A stretch of 64,000 nt of DNA from Spirodela intermedia (GCA_902729315.2 LR746267.1:8062424-8126423), one strand, 5' to 3'. Positions 33,101 to 45,512 are shown, counted from the first letter of the stretch. The notes: generated by a model from the letters alone, not told the origin. Program-made: numbers and translations.

Positions 33101-35360
33101 ACGAAGACGAGAAGGCATTCAAGAACCTGCTGGCCATGGAGACCAGGCTTTATCAGGAGGTATTACTGATAGCAGCAGTAGCATCTTGACTTTAGCTTTT
33201 CCTGCCAATGATCATCCTTTCTTTAAATTCTTGTGGGGGGGGTTGATCTCTCCAAATTAGGCTCGCTCTGTGAGCACAAAGGATCTCACCTCCTCTTGTG
33301 TTTGATTCTGATTTTAAATCATTGGTTTTGTTGGCGGAGGAAATCCTCTGAGTTGGTTTCATTTCTACTCAAAAGTCTCCGTTTAATATATAAAAAAAAT
33401 GAAGATTTGAAATTTTATATTTCCCCTGATTTTTCCAAATTCATTATTCTCACACGTCTTCTTCGAACCATTTTTTTGTCACAGGAACGGAGGATTGGCC
33501 ACGGCCTAGAAGCAAATAAGTTGCATGCGCTACGATATCTTCTCATCCAACTACTGTTGCAACTTGTCCTCCGCCCACAAGAGTTTTCTGATGCTGCAGC
33601 GGAGCTCATCATATGCTGTAAAAAGGCTTTTCCTGGAGTGACCCAACTTGAATCCGTTGATGAGGAAGAAGAGATAGATGATGATGGCTCCCCAGAACTA
33701 ATGGACGTTCTCATGGACACTTTGCTCTCGCTGGTACCTCAGTCTTCAAGTCCCATGTGCTATGCCATCGAGCAGGTAACTCATAATCTGGCTCGTACCT
33801 GGTAATATCTATTTGTAACATTATTTTATAACGGCCGTTTTTGAATGGTTATCTACTTAAAAATGATTGCTCCTTTGTTATTGCTAAATTTCTATTTTGG
33901 ACCGTGGAATCTCCTGGAGTATTTTAAGTTAATACTTAGTGATTATAGCTGCTTGTAGGTTCGGCATGATCAGTTCATCTGTTTTGCTGTTCTTTTGTGC
34001 CAGGTTTTTAGGTTTTTTTGCGATGATATTACTGATGACGGGCTGCTCCGGATTCTGCACATAGTGAAGAAGGATCTAAAACCCCCTCGCCGCCAGGTGG
34101 CTGATGCTGATGATGATGATAGCGATGATGACGACGAGGACCTTTTTGGAATTGAAGATACAGAGGAGGCCAACGAGCCCAAGACCCTCGGAAGCGAGGA
34201 TAGTGACGATGGTGTGGATGATTCTGAGGCAGTGACTGGTGCAAAGGCTGCCGAGGAGCACAATGAAAAGGGGGAGGAGCCTTCAGCGCCTGATGCCTAT
34301 GAAAGCGACATGGATGATGACGCCATGTTCCTCATGGATTCCTACATTGCTCAACTTATAAAAGAGCGGAGGGACTCTGCTGGGAGCGACACTGCCCAGT
34401 CCCAGCTCAACCTGTTCAAACTCCGAGTCTTAACCCTTTTGGAGATATACCTTCAAAGGAATCCAGGTTAGGAACACGGTTTGAATTGACGACCTTGCTC
34501 TTCCTTCAAATCTGCATTGAGCCTAGTGATTTGATTTTAATGCGTTCGTTTCTCGTAATCCAGGCAATCCTCGGGTGGTGATGGTGTACTCTTATCTGAT
34601 CCAAGTCTTTGTAAATTCCCACTCATCTGACGGGAGGAAGCAGCTGGGAGAGAGGATCAGGGGGATTATGCAGAAGAAAATCTTCAGGGGGAAGGAGTGC
34701 CCAAAGGGAAGCGAAGTGGAGATCTCCACTCTGGAGGCTCTGCTAGGGAAGAGCCTGAGACTCGCATTCCGGTCCCGGATTAATGCGGTCTCCTTGGTGG
34801 CTGAAAATGCTGCCTTCTGGCTCCTGAAGATCATAAACTCAGGTGGCTTCCCCCCTTCTGAGATGGAGCAGGTGTTTGAGATCCTGCGCCGCCTCCTCGA
34901 CGACTACTTTGACAACAAGAAGTCCCGGGTGAAGTCCGTGTTCATCAAGGAAGTCTTCCGCCGCCACCCCTGGGTCGCCCGCCAGCTCTTCGATCTACTT
35001 TTGGAAAAGTGCAACGGGGCCAAGTCAGAGTTCAGACGCATCGAGGCCCTCGAGCTGGTGGACTCTGCGGTGAAGTCGCTAGCCCTCTCCCAAAAGGGTG
35101 ATGCCAGGAACGATGGTTCCAAGTTCTTGAAGAAGCATGTGCCTTCGTTCTCCAGGCTCATCTGCCAGCTGCTGAGCAGGTTCCCTGAGAAACAGTCTCG
35201 ACGCGCTGAGGTCCGCCGGTTCTGCTGCAAGATCCTGGACGCGTTGACTTCTCACAACCTCCTCAAGTCCTTCACCAAGCAGTTGACGCCAGAGGCATAC
35301 TCCACCTGTGAGTCTAAGCTGGGCAACCAGTTCCATCTTTTGAAAAAGCCCGCCAAGTAG
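30160..35360 (+). CDS. Pol5/MYBBP1A-like nucleolar protein
   Basis: Yeast Pol5 and animal MYBBP1A act in the nucleolus in rDNA transcription and large-subunit assembly; despite the name 'DNA polymerase phi' they are HEAT-like scaffold proteins. Exons: 30160-30666, 30924-31049, 31143-31340, 31539-31766, 31996-33159, 33485-33775, 34004-34466 and 34564-35360. All are GT-AG and in phase, giving 1,257 residues, close to the plant family (about 1,300). Features: acidic-Ser start; basic nuclear-signal-like cluster at residues 36-45 (KPMERRKKRK); conserved RYAVRRLIRGLASSRE and CARQGFALGLT; CLPRVHGIWHVLLNILLP at the exon 5 start; a strongly acidic Asp/Glu tract at about residues 868-910; DAMFLMDSYIAQLIKERR after it. 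The 3' splice site at 31995 was chosen over the one at 31960 because only it keeps the frame. The last exon ends KKPAK and then TAG. Confidence 0.93.
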
Positions 35361-36795
35361 GCAGTTTATGCGTCACATTACGGTATGTCTAATCCCTTGT
35401 ATGCCTGATTCGATCATATATCCCATTTTTCTGTTTTTCTTTTTTGGTGATGGCTTGATAATTAATGCAGGTGAGTTTCAAACGGGCCCATCGGTCTCTT
35501 GTGCCAGCGATGACCACTCGTTGATGTGGGGATGTTCCTAGATCTTGATCTACCCCCATTTTCGGTTCAGGAACTGCAGGTTATCTGAAATCGTTCAGTT
35601 GCTCTTCTGGGTGGTTGAGATTACTACCAGGCGTTGACTTCTGGGCGGGGGCATTCATCCTCGATCTTCTCCATCACGCTCCCAATTTTCAAGGGCTAGA
35701 TATCAAGTCAGACCCAGCTGGGGCCATTTTAAATGTTCCTTTGACTTGTTCGTAGAAACGATGGGTATACCTTGAATCTATTTAAAGGTGGCATTTGAAA
35801 TTTTTTACCGAAGTCAGCTGCTTGTAACGCATTCATTAAAGTCAGCATCTTGCTACCAAAATTGGGTGATCTTCTCTTTCCGACAGCAAAACATGATATA
35901 GATCGGACCGATTAGTTACCATAAAAAGGATGCTCTAAAAAGTTCCTATCCTCAGAGACTTGTTCTTCGGAGGCAGATCTTTGAGTCCCCATCTCCATGG
36001 TAATGTACCTGAGTAATCGTATTGAGCAGAACATGAACTCTTTGCAAATGGAAAAATATACAGGATGAGGAAATGACCTGTCGACTCGATTGAGCTGAGG
36101 TTTGCTCCTTCTATACGTAAGAACACGGGCACCTGCTGCATTACTCTCCCTCTAGTTCACCCAACCGTTGACTCTCTACTTCTCTCGAGAGTTGACGCGA
36201 TCGATGACGACCTGCTGCTCGTACTAGTTGATGGCATTTTCCTGACTTTGCACGCAATAGGGACGTGGCCGTTTCTTGACCTATGATATTATCGCCACAA
36301 ATTTTAGTAGTATCGTGATTGATGGAATCAAAGGTCAACAGCAGGAGGTCAACGCATCTTTTTTTAATTTTTATGTGCAGTATTATGATAGTCGAAGGCC
36401 TCAGTTAGACATTAGTTTTTAACAAAATCCAAAAAAATGGAGGGCACTTATAGGAAAACCCCTCTGATGTTCTACAGTGGATGGACTGATGTGGCGGTGG
36501 CGGACTGGTGTTGAGTTCTTGAAATATCCCCATCAAGCGGTATCAGCGCTTGATGTGTTGAGTTCTTGGAAAATGATATCTTATACATATCACTTTCTAA
36601 AATAAGTGATGTTTAAGAATAAGAGTGGACCCAGAATCAGCCCGATAATCACTGTCATAAGGTTCTAGGTGGATTGAGGCATCAACATGGGTTTTGAATC
36701 GCATAGAACTTCGTTGTGGTATCCCATTTGGTCATAGAGTACCACAAACGGACTCCTGAGCTATTCAGCCCATGCAGATGGGTTCCTGAGCCGTT

Positions 36796-36800
<5 letters not shown>
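35361..36800. other. 3' flank of the POL5-like gene, parent of dispersed repeats
   Basis: 35361-35840 is probably 3' UTR, with a possible 3' UTR intron between the GTATGT near 35383 and the TGCAG near 35470. 35850-36220 is duplicated at 21290-22000. 36225-36330 is also matched at about 47015-47045 and 47572-47640. No coding gene is recognised; the small minus-strand frame at 36141-36338 lies in repeated DNA. Confidence 0.6.

Positions 36801-36842
<42 letters not shown>
36801..36842. repeat. (CT)n microsatellite
   Basis: A pure CT run of about 42 bases with no adjacent gene. Confidence 0.97.
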
Positions 36843-36844
<2 letters not shown>

Positions 36845-37490
36845 TACTTTTGAAGGAACGATTTCTATACCGGAAATCATCAGGTCGTAGGACTCACCCC
36901 TTCATCTCCTTCTTCTTTCTCCCCTCTCGTCCTTGGACGACGGTGAGGATGGGAGAAGGTGGCTCCGGATGCCGAAAGGCGGTTACGGACGTCGAAGAGG
37001 TGGAGGACAGTGGCGTAGGAGCGCCGCGTGTAAGTCGGTGCCGGAGGTAGCGCTGGAAGGCGTTGCTGGAAGGCAGAGAGTCAAAAGGTGGTACCGGAGG
37101 GCCGTCGACGGAGGCGGCGGAGAAAGGCGGTTCCCATTCGGGAACCGACCTAGGGCAAGACGGAAAGCGTATGGGCCGTTGGGCCTGTGGAAAATGTGAG
37201 GCCATTTGGGCCGAAAAGGCCACAGCCGGTTCGCCCTTTCGCCCCTCCCCGTCTCTCAGTCTATGATCTCCTTTCTCCATGCGCCAGTTCAGTGGTAGAG
37301 GCGGCTGCGCCGGTTCGGATCGAAACAGCTGCGGCTGCACCATCTCAGGTCAAGCCGAGTGGGAGGGACGGCGCGCCACGCTGCACCTGCTAAGGCGGCT
37401 GAAATGAGGGTTGGCGGCTCAGGTGGCTGGAATGAGCATGCCGGGTCGGCTCGATCTGGTTAGCCGGTGTGCCGGTTCAGGCCGATATAG
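36843..37490. other. GC-rich island of unknown origin
   Basis: A GC-rich block with long open frames on both strands (the largest, 149 codons, at 36894-37343 minus), an expected consequence of composition. I see no family motif. Words such as CGGTTCG and GGCTGG recur, as in the islands at 12.5 and 15.1 kb, suggesting repetitive DNA. Confidence 0.35.
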
Positions 37491-38399
37491 CATGATGATA
37501 GCGTCATCATTCGATCTTCTGATGTCATCACCCATAATTCAGATTTTGATGTCATTTAAGTTATTTCTAAAATTATAGTTTGTGAAGTTTATTTCAGAAA
37601 GTATTATGGAGTTATTTGATTTCTCAATGATAATGCTTTACATTAAGCATGATTAAATAACAATGACTTTCATGGAATCATATTTTGGTATGGTTTTATA
37701 TTCTAGAATACATAATTGACACAACGTCCTACCAAAATGGTCTCTCTTATTAAAATTATTTATTCTAGAATATTAAGATGGTTGTATATGTGATTCATGT
37801 GGATACTAATTGGCCCAAATGACAAATCCAATATTTGGCTGAATTGTATATACTTGTCATGATAAATACATGACAATTATTCAGTATGTTATGCAAATAA
37901 TAAGTCAATATAAATAAAGGCTTATTGTTTGTCATAAACTTATTATTTGTACTTATTAATAACACCAAGATATCATTTATAGTTAACATTGTCATCCAAA
38001 GATGTGATACTGATGTTGTAATAAATATCTTGTGATGGGATATATCATTATTTGAACTTTAGTTTATTTGAGTATTTTGTGTTGTTCTTCATGTAGTTTC
38101 AAGTTTAGATGCAAGTGTTTCTACTAGTATTGATGCTTAATAGAACAAATTTTTAAAAATAAAAATAAAAATAAAGTCTCATAATTTCTCTAGGTATGGT
38201 AAATGTCGACCTTACGTTTAGGGTAGATCAATGTAAAGGTTCTCTTGAGGACAAAAGAGAGATAGAAAAAGGAAATTTGATCAAATTGCTTGTCTTATGA
38301 TAGCTCTTTTGATACCTCTAGACTTAGTGTCTTTAGTTTTGTTGTAAGATGTGACATTTTAAGATATACTCCTTTATATTTCCCTTGTTGTATTTTCTA
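37491..38399. other. AT-rich sequence left of a copia relic
   Basis: Strongly AT-rich with no readable coding pattern. It probably includes the decayed LTR or gag start of the plus-strand copia element that follows. Confidence 0.35.
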
Positions 38400-41300
38400 G
38401 AAAAGATTTGTTAGAAGTGAACTTATTTGAATTTTATCATTTTAACTAATTTTTTTTTTATCTATTTCATCAAGGAAAACTTTTATAGTTTTGACTTTTT
38501 TAGACAAAGTACCCCTAAAGGCTTTTGGAATTGCACACTTAATGATCATAAGAAAAGTAATTCAATCAATCTTATTTTTCCATCTCTCTTTTGTCTTGAA
38601 GAGAGCCTTTGATATAAAGACAGAGACTATATGTTCTCCATCCTTAAGAAAAATACAGATGAAGTAATATACTGAATTTTATTGTTTATTCTATAAGCAT
38701 GGAGGACACATAAAAAGAGATTGCTCTAAGTATATTATTTGACATTTTAAAAAAGGTGAGCTTTCACATTTATTTGTTTAGAGAGTGTTACTATTCACAT
38801 AAATATGTATATGCAAGGCTGACTTCACTCTTTTAAGCCATTTGATCTTGAAAGATACATCTATATAGGTCATGACAATAAAGTTAAAGTAGAGATTGTA
38901 AAGACTTTTAGATTATCTTTAAAGATTGGTCACTATTTAGATTTAATAAGATGTATGTTGTACAGTCTTTAACATAGAATAATTCTTTTTATTTCTAATT
39001 TAAATAAATCTAATTATATTTGTCTATCTAAAAATAGAAAGTAAGTATATTTAAAGATTCAGACTATATTGGTATTGACTCTTTATCAAGTTGTGATAAT
39101 ATATATATATTTATGTAATATTTTTAATGAAATCTTATAGAAAGTTCAAAGAGTAACAAAAGAAAATAAATCAATAAAAAGGATAAGTCATACATTATAA
39201 TACAAAAGGTTAAGTCATACATTTAAAAAGAGAATTGATCAACTTAAGTCTTAATGAATTCTTAACACACGTGATCATAAATATTTTGACATATGTTAAT
39301 TATATCAAAGAAAAAAAAAAAGAGAACATGTTCTAATTGAGCTTGAAATATTTTTAAAATTAATATATATATAGAATGGTAAACTATAGTTTGTTACATT
39401 CATAGATTATTACTCTCAACATAGTTATCTGTATCACATTAAGAAGAAGTTTCAATCTTTAGATGTGCTCAAGAATTATGAGTTTGAAGTTGAGAATCAA
39501 CTCAACAAAAAGTTATGACCGTCAAATCAGATTGTGGTGATTAATACTATAATATATATGATATATCATATAAATAATTTATAAGGCAATTTACTAAATT
39601 TTTAGTGTGGTATTATCTATTAATATATAATACCAAAATCTTCTAACATAAATGATGTTGTCGAGTGACGAAATCAATTACTTCAACACATAATAGAGTG
39701 TATGATTACTCAATCTACTTTACTAGATAACCTCTAAAATGAATCACTAAAAACAAGAAATTTGTTGATAGGATTTCAACTAAAGTAATTATCAAAACCT
39801 CTCATGAGCTTTGGATGAACATAAAGCCTAGTATAAAACATTTACATATCAGGTAGAGATAAGACCCTATAAGTCTATTGAAAGAAAGCTTGACTCCATA
39901 CCTATTAATTACTATTTTTTTAGATATCTTGTAAGGTCAAGAGAGTATAAATTTTATGACCCCACTATTAATATTTAGTTTTTTGAGAAAATTGTGTTAG
40001 TAAAGGAGGATAGGGTTAGAGAATTTATTTTTGAAGAGTAACACATCTCAATTCCTCTCATTACTATTGACAATGATCAGAATTAAATTTTATTTGACTT
40101 TGTTTGAGAAGTAATACCATATGAAAATAATATTCTCATACCTATTATCTCATAAGAATGAACTCAACACTCTTAAAAATAAGTCATACTAAAGAGATCT
40201 ACTAGGGAAAAGAGAAGTAAAAATTTAGATGATTATGATGTATTTTTTCAAGAACATGAGACTTCTATTATAATCATGGAAGATTACTTAATCAACTTTC
40301 ATTAGGTTATGCAAAGTTCTAATTATTAAAAATAGAAGGAATCTATGAAGGAAGATATTAAATTTATGTAGGATACTAATGTTTGAAATCTCATTACATT
40401 ACTAAAGGTAGAAAACTTATTAGTTGGAAATAGATATTTAAAACTAAAAAGGATTTAAAAGGTAGTTTAGAGAGATATAAGACTCATCTTGTCGCTAAGA
40501 AATTACTCATCAATTATAAAACGACTTTCTCTCTTGTTTTTTGGAAAAACTCTTTTAGAATAATAATAACATGTGACACATTTTGATCTTGAGTTATATC
40601 AAATGTAAAAATTATATTTTTCAATGGTGATATTAATGAGGCAAGTTATATGTTGCAACTAGAAAATTTTGAGTCAAGAGACTTAGAGAATATGTATTCT
40701 TTTCTTCATTTATCTCAAAAATAAGATTATAAAAATTATATAAAATCACATAAAATCACATATTTAGCTAAAACATCACAATTATTAACTGAAAATAACT
40801 TTTCACAATTTAACATAAATATAGCCCCTTTTTATTATTTAATTTAGTTTGAACTAAATTGACTACAAAAATAGTGGAGCTCACACCTAATTAAATAAAT
40901 AAACACATCTATTTATCATGAGTTAAGGCGAAAACTATTATATTTATTAATTATTAACTCATGATAATGAAAATTTATCAATATGTAAATTAAAAAAAAA
41001 ATCATCTATAGACTTAAGCAAACTTTTCATGAATGATATCATAAATTTCATTAAGTTATCATCTCATTTGATTTTAAGATGAATGTAATTGAGGATTATG
41101 TATGTCATAGGTATAATGAAAGTAATTAAATTTTATTGATGTGTATGTTGATAAAAAATTACTTGTCAATAATGATATAAACTTATTATGTGATATTAAA
41201 AGTTTTATGTTAAGAAATTTTGAGATGAAGATCTCATTAAAGCCTCTCTTATATTAAGCACACAAATATACAAAGATGAAAGATTGATCTTAAAATAGCC

Positions 41301-41530
41301 TTGGGTTATCATAGAAATGTTATATCAATAAATTTTTGAAAAGATTTGACATGCAAGATTGTAAACTAAGTGATAATCTGTAGGTAAAAACAACAAATTT
41401 AGTCCTCATCAATTTTTAAAAGTGATTATGAGGCTAAAGAAATACATAAGATTTCTTACGTAGTAGTTATAGGAAGTCTTATGTATATAATTAAAATGTT
41501 CACTTATGTGACTTAGTTGTTGTATAATAA
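38400..41530 (+). mobile_element. Degenerate Ty1/copia element, gag-int-RT order
   Basis: Reading the plus strand across many stops and shifts gives copia domains in order. A CCHC-type knuckle remnant, HGGHIKRDCSKY, lies near 38700. The integrase core, FVTFIDYYSQHSYLYHIKKK then YEFEVENQLNKK, lies near 39390-39520. The reverse-transcriptase start, IFKTKKDLKGSLERYKTHLV, lies near 40440-40500, then NGDINEASYMLQLENFE near 40625. A FHQVIISFDF-like RT block follows near 41050, and VIGSLMYIIK near 41470. No intact frame remains and LTR ends could not be fixed. It is old, AT-rich and non-functional. Confidence 0.88.
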
Positions 41531-42447
41531 ACCACGTAAATTTGAATATTTCTAAAAGTATTAAATACTAATTTTTAAATATTTAGAAATATTTTAAAAT
41601 AAATATATCAATTAGAATTAAATAAAATTTATAAAAATAATATTAAAAAAATCAAGTCAATCAAATGAAAGTAATATAATATTAGTAATATTTTATTTTT
41701 TATAAATTATATGATTTTATATAATTTTAAGACTTAATAATAAAGATAAAATATATTTAAAATTTGCAAAAAGGTGTGGATGTCAAGATGATATTAGCAG
41801 ATCGACAAATGTAAATAGGGTAGTAATAGAGTTCTATTAAATGATTTTTGTATAAGTAATTATAGATGAATTAATTGATCAAATTAAGACCTATAAAAGC
41901 TAGAAGAACTATAATTTCAAAGCTTGAAATCACACAAAGTATCATTAAATAAAGTAAAAAATTAAGTTGAAAATAGAAAAAGTAGAGTTCTAGTCTTGTG
42001 ACAGTGATCGTCAAAATTTTAGGTGTTCGAGTGAATTATCAAATAATGTCCAAGACGTCAAAGACCCTCCTTAGACATGGACAATTTGGGCATTCATTAG
42101 ATCTCTTGTCAAAGTCCTAAAAATGATAATACAAGTTTAGATTATTTTAAAAAGATAAAATAAACTTTTGGCATTACGACAATGGTGTGTTGAAGTTTTG
42201 AGTATTCAAGAGGATTATTATGTAATGTTCACAACCTCAAAGACTCTTGTACACAAATAAAATATGTTTGGCTTAAGAAAATAGGAGTACATGTCCTTAC
42301 ATAGAGAGAAAGAGGAAGACAAAGAACCAAGTGAGAAGACAACTACTAAGAGAAAGGCTAAGAGATAGTGGAGTGAAGAAGGTGAAGGGTCAAGAGCTGT
42401 GGGAAGGCCAAGTGGCCTATTATAGGCCTTCCTACTCACATTCTCTC
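41531..42447. other. AT-rich DNA between two copia relics
   Basis: No gene seen. A repeated sentence-like block, GTGTTCGAGTGAATTATC near 42025 and GAGTATTCAAGAGGATTAT near 42200, recurs about 175 bases apart, each followed by ATAATGTCCA- or TAATGTTCAC-like words. It may be LTR-internal or satellite-like. Confidence 0.4.
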
Positions 42448-43960
42448 TCAAGTTGGAGTGTAAATGTCGACTAAGCCCAGCTTACGTGAAAAGGTATTAT
42501 ATGATGCAACCTGTATACCTTTGGTGAGGATGTCCGTAAGTTGCTCTAAAGATGTCATATGTGGAGTGTAGATAATCTCATTCAAAAGTCGATGATAGAT
42601 GGCGTGACATACAATCTTGATATGCATGGTGCACAGGTCAAAAGTTAAGTTATTTTCTATGAAGATTGTTGGTTGATTACCACAATATATAGGCATAGCA
42701 CCTTACACTAGATAGTCAAACTCCTGAAGTAGGTTGCGCACCCAAAGCATATATGATGACATATTCATCATGGCCCAATATTCAACCTCAGTGTTGGAGG
42801 AGCAAGGGACTTGTTGCTTGTGACTAGACCATGCCACAAGATTTCCTCCAACATAGATACAATAGCTTGTGGTAGACTTCTGATGTGCCCAATCACCAAC
42901 TAGATTAGAGTCTAGGTAGTCAACCACATAGAGATGTTTGTGTTGGTGAAAAGTAATTCTTCATCTAAAAGTATATTTGAGATAGGTGAGAAGTTAGAGG
43001 GCAGCCTCCTAATGATTGTATCGAGGTTCATGCATAACCTAATTGATAAGATTCACTATATAGGTAATGTCAGGTTATGCGACAATGAGATAAATGAGCT
43101 TTCTAGCTAGACGTCAATATGGGTGAGGATTAGCAAAGAGAGGTGAGGTCAAGTCTTAGAAATTGGGCCAACTTTTAATCAGAGATGCATACGACTTGCA
43201 TCTGAGTAGTCTCATCTCTTACAAAAGATCAAGTACATACTTGTGTTGGTTGATGACAATCTTCCTTAGGCGGTAGGCAAACTTTATGCCTAAGAAGTAC
43301 ATCCTTAAGTATTGGATATCCAAATGTTTGTGAAGAAATATATTAATATCTTGAATGCCGACCATATCACTTCTTGTGATAATCATATTGTCCACATAGA
43401 TGGCAAAAATAATGCACTTATTTGCGATGGTCTTGTGAGAAACTGTAAGCTCCACTTTACATGTTGAGAAATCACACTATCAAATGAGGGTATTGAATTT
43501 GATAAACTAAGCTTGAGGGCTTTGTTTGAGACCATAGATGACTTTACGAAGACTACATTAACAGATTTCACATAGATGACTACATATTACATACCATAGA
43601 TGACCATAGTGTAACTCTGAATTGTTTGCTTTTATTTTTTTACCTTATGTAACTTTCACAAGTTCATATTGAGTTTTTTACTTTAACAAATGGTATTATA
43701 GCATGTTTGAATATAGAGGTAGAAAATGTTTCTTGTATGATTAACCTAAATAGGTATAACTAGATAATATGGAAACTAGGGATGAATGATCTCTTATATT
43801 GAAAAGACTTGTATAGACTTGTACAAAGAAGTAGTGCAAAATCATAGGTGACATCAGTTGATGTTTGAAAAAGACTAGATTGAAAGACTAGTGGCTTCAT
43901 TAGGCAATAAATCAATGATAGTATTTTTTTCACCATATATTCATGGAGAACACTACACAC
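42448..43960 (-). mobile_element. Degenerate Ty1/copia element, minus strand (RT and RNase H)
   Basis: The minus strand encodes an RT block with IFAIYVDNMIITRSD (the YVDD box changed to YVDN) at 43219-43455. An RNase H core with DWAHQKSTTSYCIYVGGNLV and VEYWAM lies at 42703-42927. A C-terminal RNase H tail with LEQLTDILTKG lies at 42448-42696. Stops and shifts separate them. Gag to integrase is missing except for a piece at 43796-43906 that is inverted relative to 44231-44342. Non-functional. Confidence 0.88.
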
Positions 43961-44342
43961 TTTTTTTAGAAGAAGCTAGAAATTCTTTATGAGATAAATA
44001 AAATATGTAACAAGACATTCTTGATTAGAAAACTTGTTAATCTAAAGTATGAGGATTCTTCTATTGTTGAGCATTTGAATAAGATGTAGAATATTGCTAA
44101 TTAATTAATCTCTATCATGATACAATGAGTTGTAATCATTGTTACTTACTATCTTTCTCTCATAAAGACTTTTTAACTTCTTTCCAAGAGAGCATGGGGA
44201 GCTCTTTATGGATGTATCATCATCAAGTCATTGTCTAATGAAGCCAATAGTCTTCTATTCTAGTTTTTTCTAACCATCAACTAATGTCACCTTTGGTTTT
44301 ACATTATCTCTTTGTATAGATTTATATAAGTCCTTGTAATAC
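43796..44342. repeat. Inverted repeat from opposed copia fragments
   Basis: Arms 43796-43906 and 44231-44342, about 110 bases each and clearly alignable by eye when one is reversed (landmarks CTAATGAAGCCA and TAGTCTT), with a spacer of about 325 bases that holds the gag fragment. A transcript across it could form imperfect double-stranded RNA. Confidence 0.8.
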
Positions 44343-44560
44343 AAGTGAACTTCCGTCCTTAGTTTTTATATTATTCAATTATTTATATTGAAGTTAATCA
44401 TAAAATAAATATTTTCTATCTCCATATTTAACTGCACTTTGATACTAGTTGTTAAATTGAAAAGCCTAATACAAACTTGTGAAAGTTGAATAAAATAGAA
44501 AATAAACAACTCACAACCAAAATATGGACAAAGATTTTACATGATTTGAGTTCGGCCTTG
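43961..44560 (+). mobile_element. Copia gag fragment and LTR-like tail, plus strand
   Basis: 43980-44190 on the plus strand reads as copia Gag (LIRKLVNLKYEDSSIVEHLN), then decays. 44231-44342 is the right arm of a ~110-bp inverted duplication with 43796-43906. 44380-44560 resembles LTR or leader DNA (CAACTCACAACCAAAATATGG). It lies head-to-head with the minus-strand element. Confidence 0.75.
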
Positions 44561-44884
44561 TATGTCTATGGGGAACAATAAAAATTTTGTTGTGTGAAAA
44601 AAGTACAAAAGAACACATTAAAAACTCAGATAATAAATCTATCTTGGCTCTCAACTGAATTCACAAGTAACTCTTAACCCAACACAGATTTGGAATATGA
44701 TAAAAAGAGTCACCCTAGGAAATGTACCAAGCGATCATCTTGGGACTCGTTCCTCATAGACCCCACTTCTCTCCGCATTAAATGGAGTTCGACTTCTGAA
44801 TATAAGGGCCACGTGCTAACGTAATGAGTCACGTGCCCACCGGATACGAGTCGAGGTTGATAGTGGCGCCGAAGGTCGGGCTAA
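44561..44884. other. Intergenic junction right of the copia nest
   Basis: Short stretch changing from AT-rich retroelement DNA to GC-rich sequence; nothing recognised. Confidence 0.4.
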
Positions 44885-45293
44885 TGGGGTTCGACTGCCG
44901 CGAGGATGCCGCACACGGCGGTCTTCAGGCAGTTGGCGGGCTCGCGGAGGCCGATTATGGGTAGGAGGCGCCGGATGGAGGACTTAGTCCGTCGGTGCTG
45001 AAGGCCCTGCCCCACAGGTGCCTCCCCAGGACCGTCCAGAGGAGACGGACGAGGGACGCCGCGGCGGCCAGACCCATCGCCACCTCGGCCGCCCTGGGGG
45101 TTGCCCGGCGCAGGCTCGTTCCCCACCCGCGCGGACGCCGACGAGCTGAGGGTGGCCGGCAGCACGTAGAGGAGGGACGTAGTTTCTGTATGACGATGGC
45201 CGACGTCCCCAGGGTGACGACGGCGAGCGTCATCAGCTCGTACCACCACCACTCCAGGGTGACGCTCGGCAGCGTAAGGCGGACGAAGGCCAC
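44885..45293 (-). pseudogene. MATE/DTX transporter exon fragment, frameshifted
   Basis: MATE (DTX) proteins are proton- or sodium-coupled membrane exporters. The minus strand reads, across alternating frames, LEWWWYELMTL, then TTSLLYVLPATLSSSASARV, GNE, a GNP for the usual GNELGAG-type loop, then WTVLGRHLWGRAFSTD, then LLPIIGLREPANCLK and GILAAVEP. These are the consecutive middle-to-late MATE blocks (usual EWWWYE, S-SARVGNELGA, PI-GLCE--N--QT-CGILRG). At least three frame changes and loss of LGA- and GILRG-type residues show it is broken. No other exon of a MATE gene is nearby. It ends at the promoter of the intact LBD gene. Confidence 0.85.
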
Positions 45294-45477
45294 GTGACAC
45301 GCCCGGTCTTGCTGCGGCCGATAAGTTCGGTTAGCGAACGGTGCAACGAAGAGATCAATACCTGAATTAACTCAAGCGTAATCCCCGCACCACGATACAC
45401 CTTTCGACCGGTAATATCTTCGGAGGAAGGTAAGAGAGGGGGAGAAAGAGGGAGAAAGGAAGGAAGAGGGAGGGGAA

Positions 45478-45480
<3 letters not shown>
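45294..45480 (+). promoter_or_regulatory. Upstream region of the intact LBD gene
   Basis: About 190 bases between the MATE fragment and the (GA)n tract. Weak matches (GGTGCAACGAAGAGATCAA) to the promoter of the other LBD copies near 22278 and 27115 suggest the same ancestry, but this copy is much diverged. No clear TATA box. Confidence 0.4.

Positions 45481-45512
<32 letters not shown>
45481..45512. repeat. (GA)n tract in the LBD leader
   Basis: A GA run within a longer purine-rich stretch (about 45420-45550), ending 50 bases before the ATG at 45563. It is the counterpart of the tracts at 22371 and 26970. Confidence 0.97.

Noticed and set aside
36894-37343. 149-codon minus-strand frame as a gene
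   Set aside because: GC-rich DNA open in several frames at once; Pro/Ser-rich translation without a motif.
38400-44350. Intact or active copia retrotransposon
   Set aside because: Every domain is interrupted by stops or shifts, the YVDD box is altered in the minus copy, and no matching LTR pair was found.
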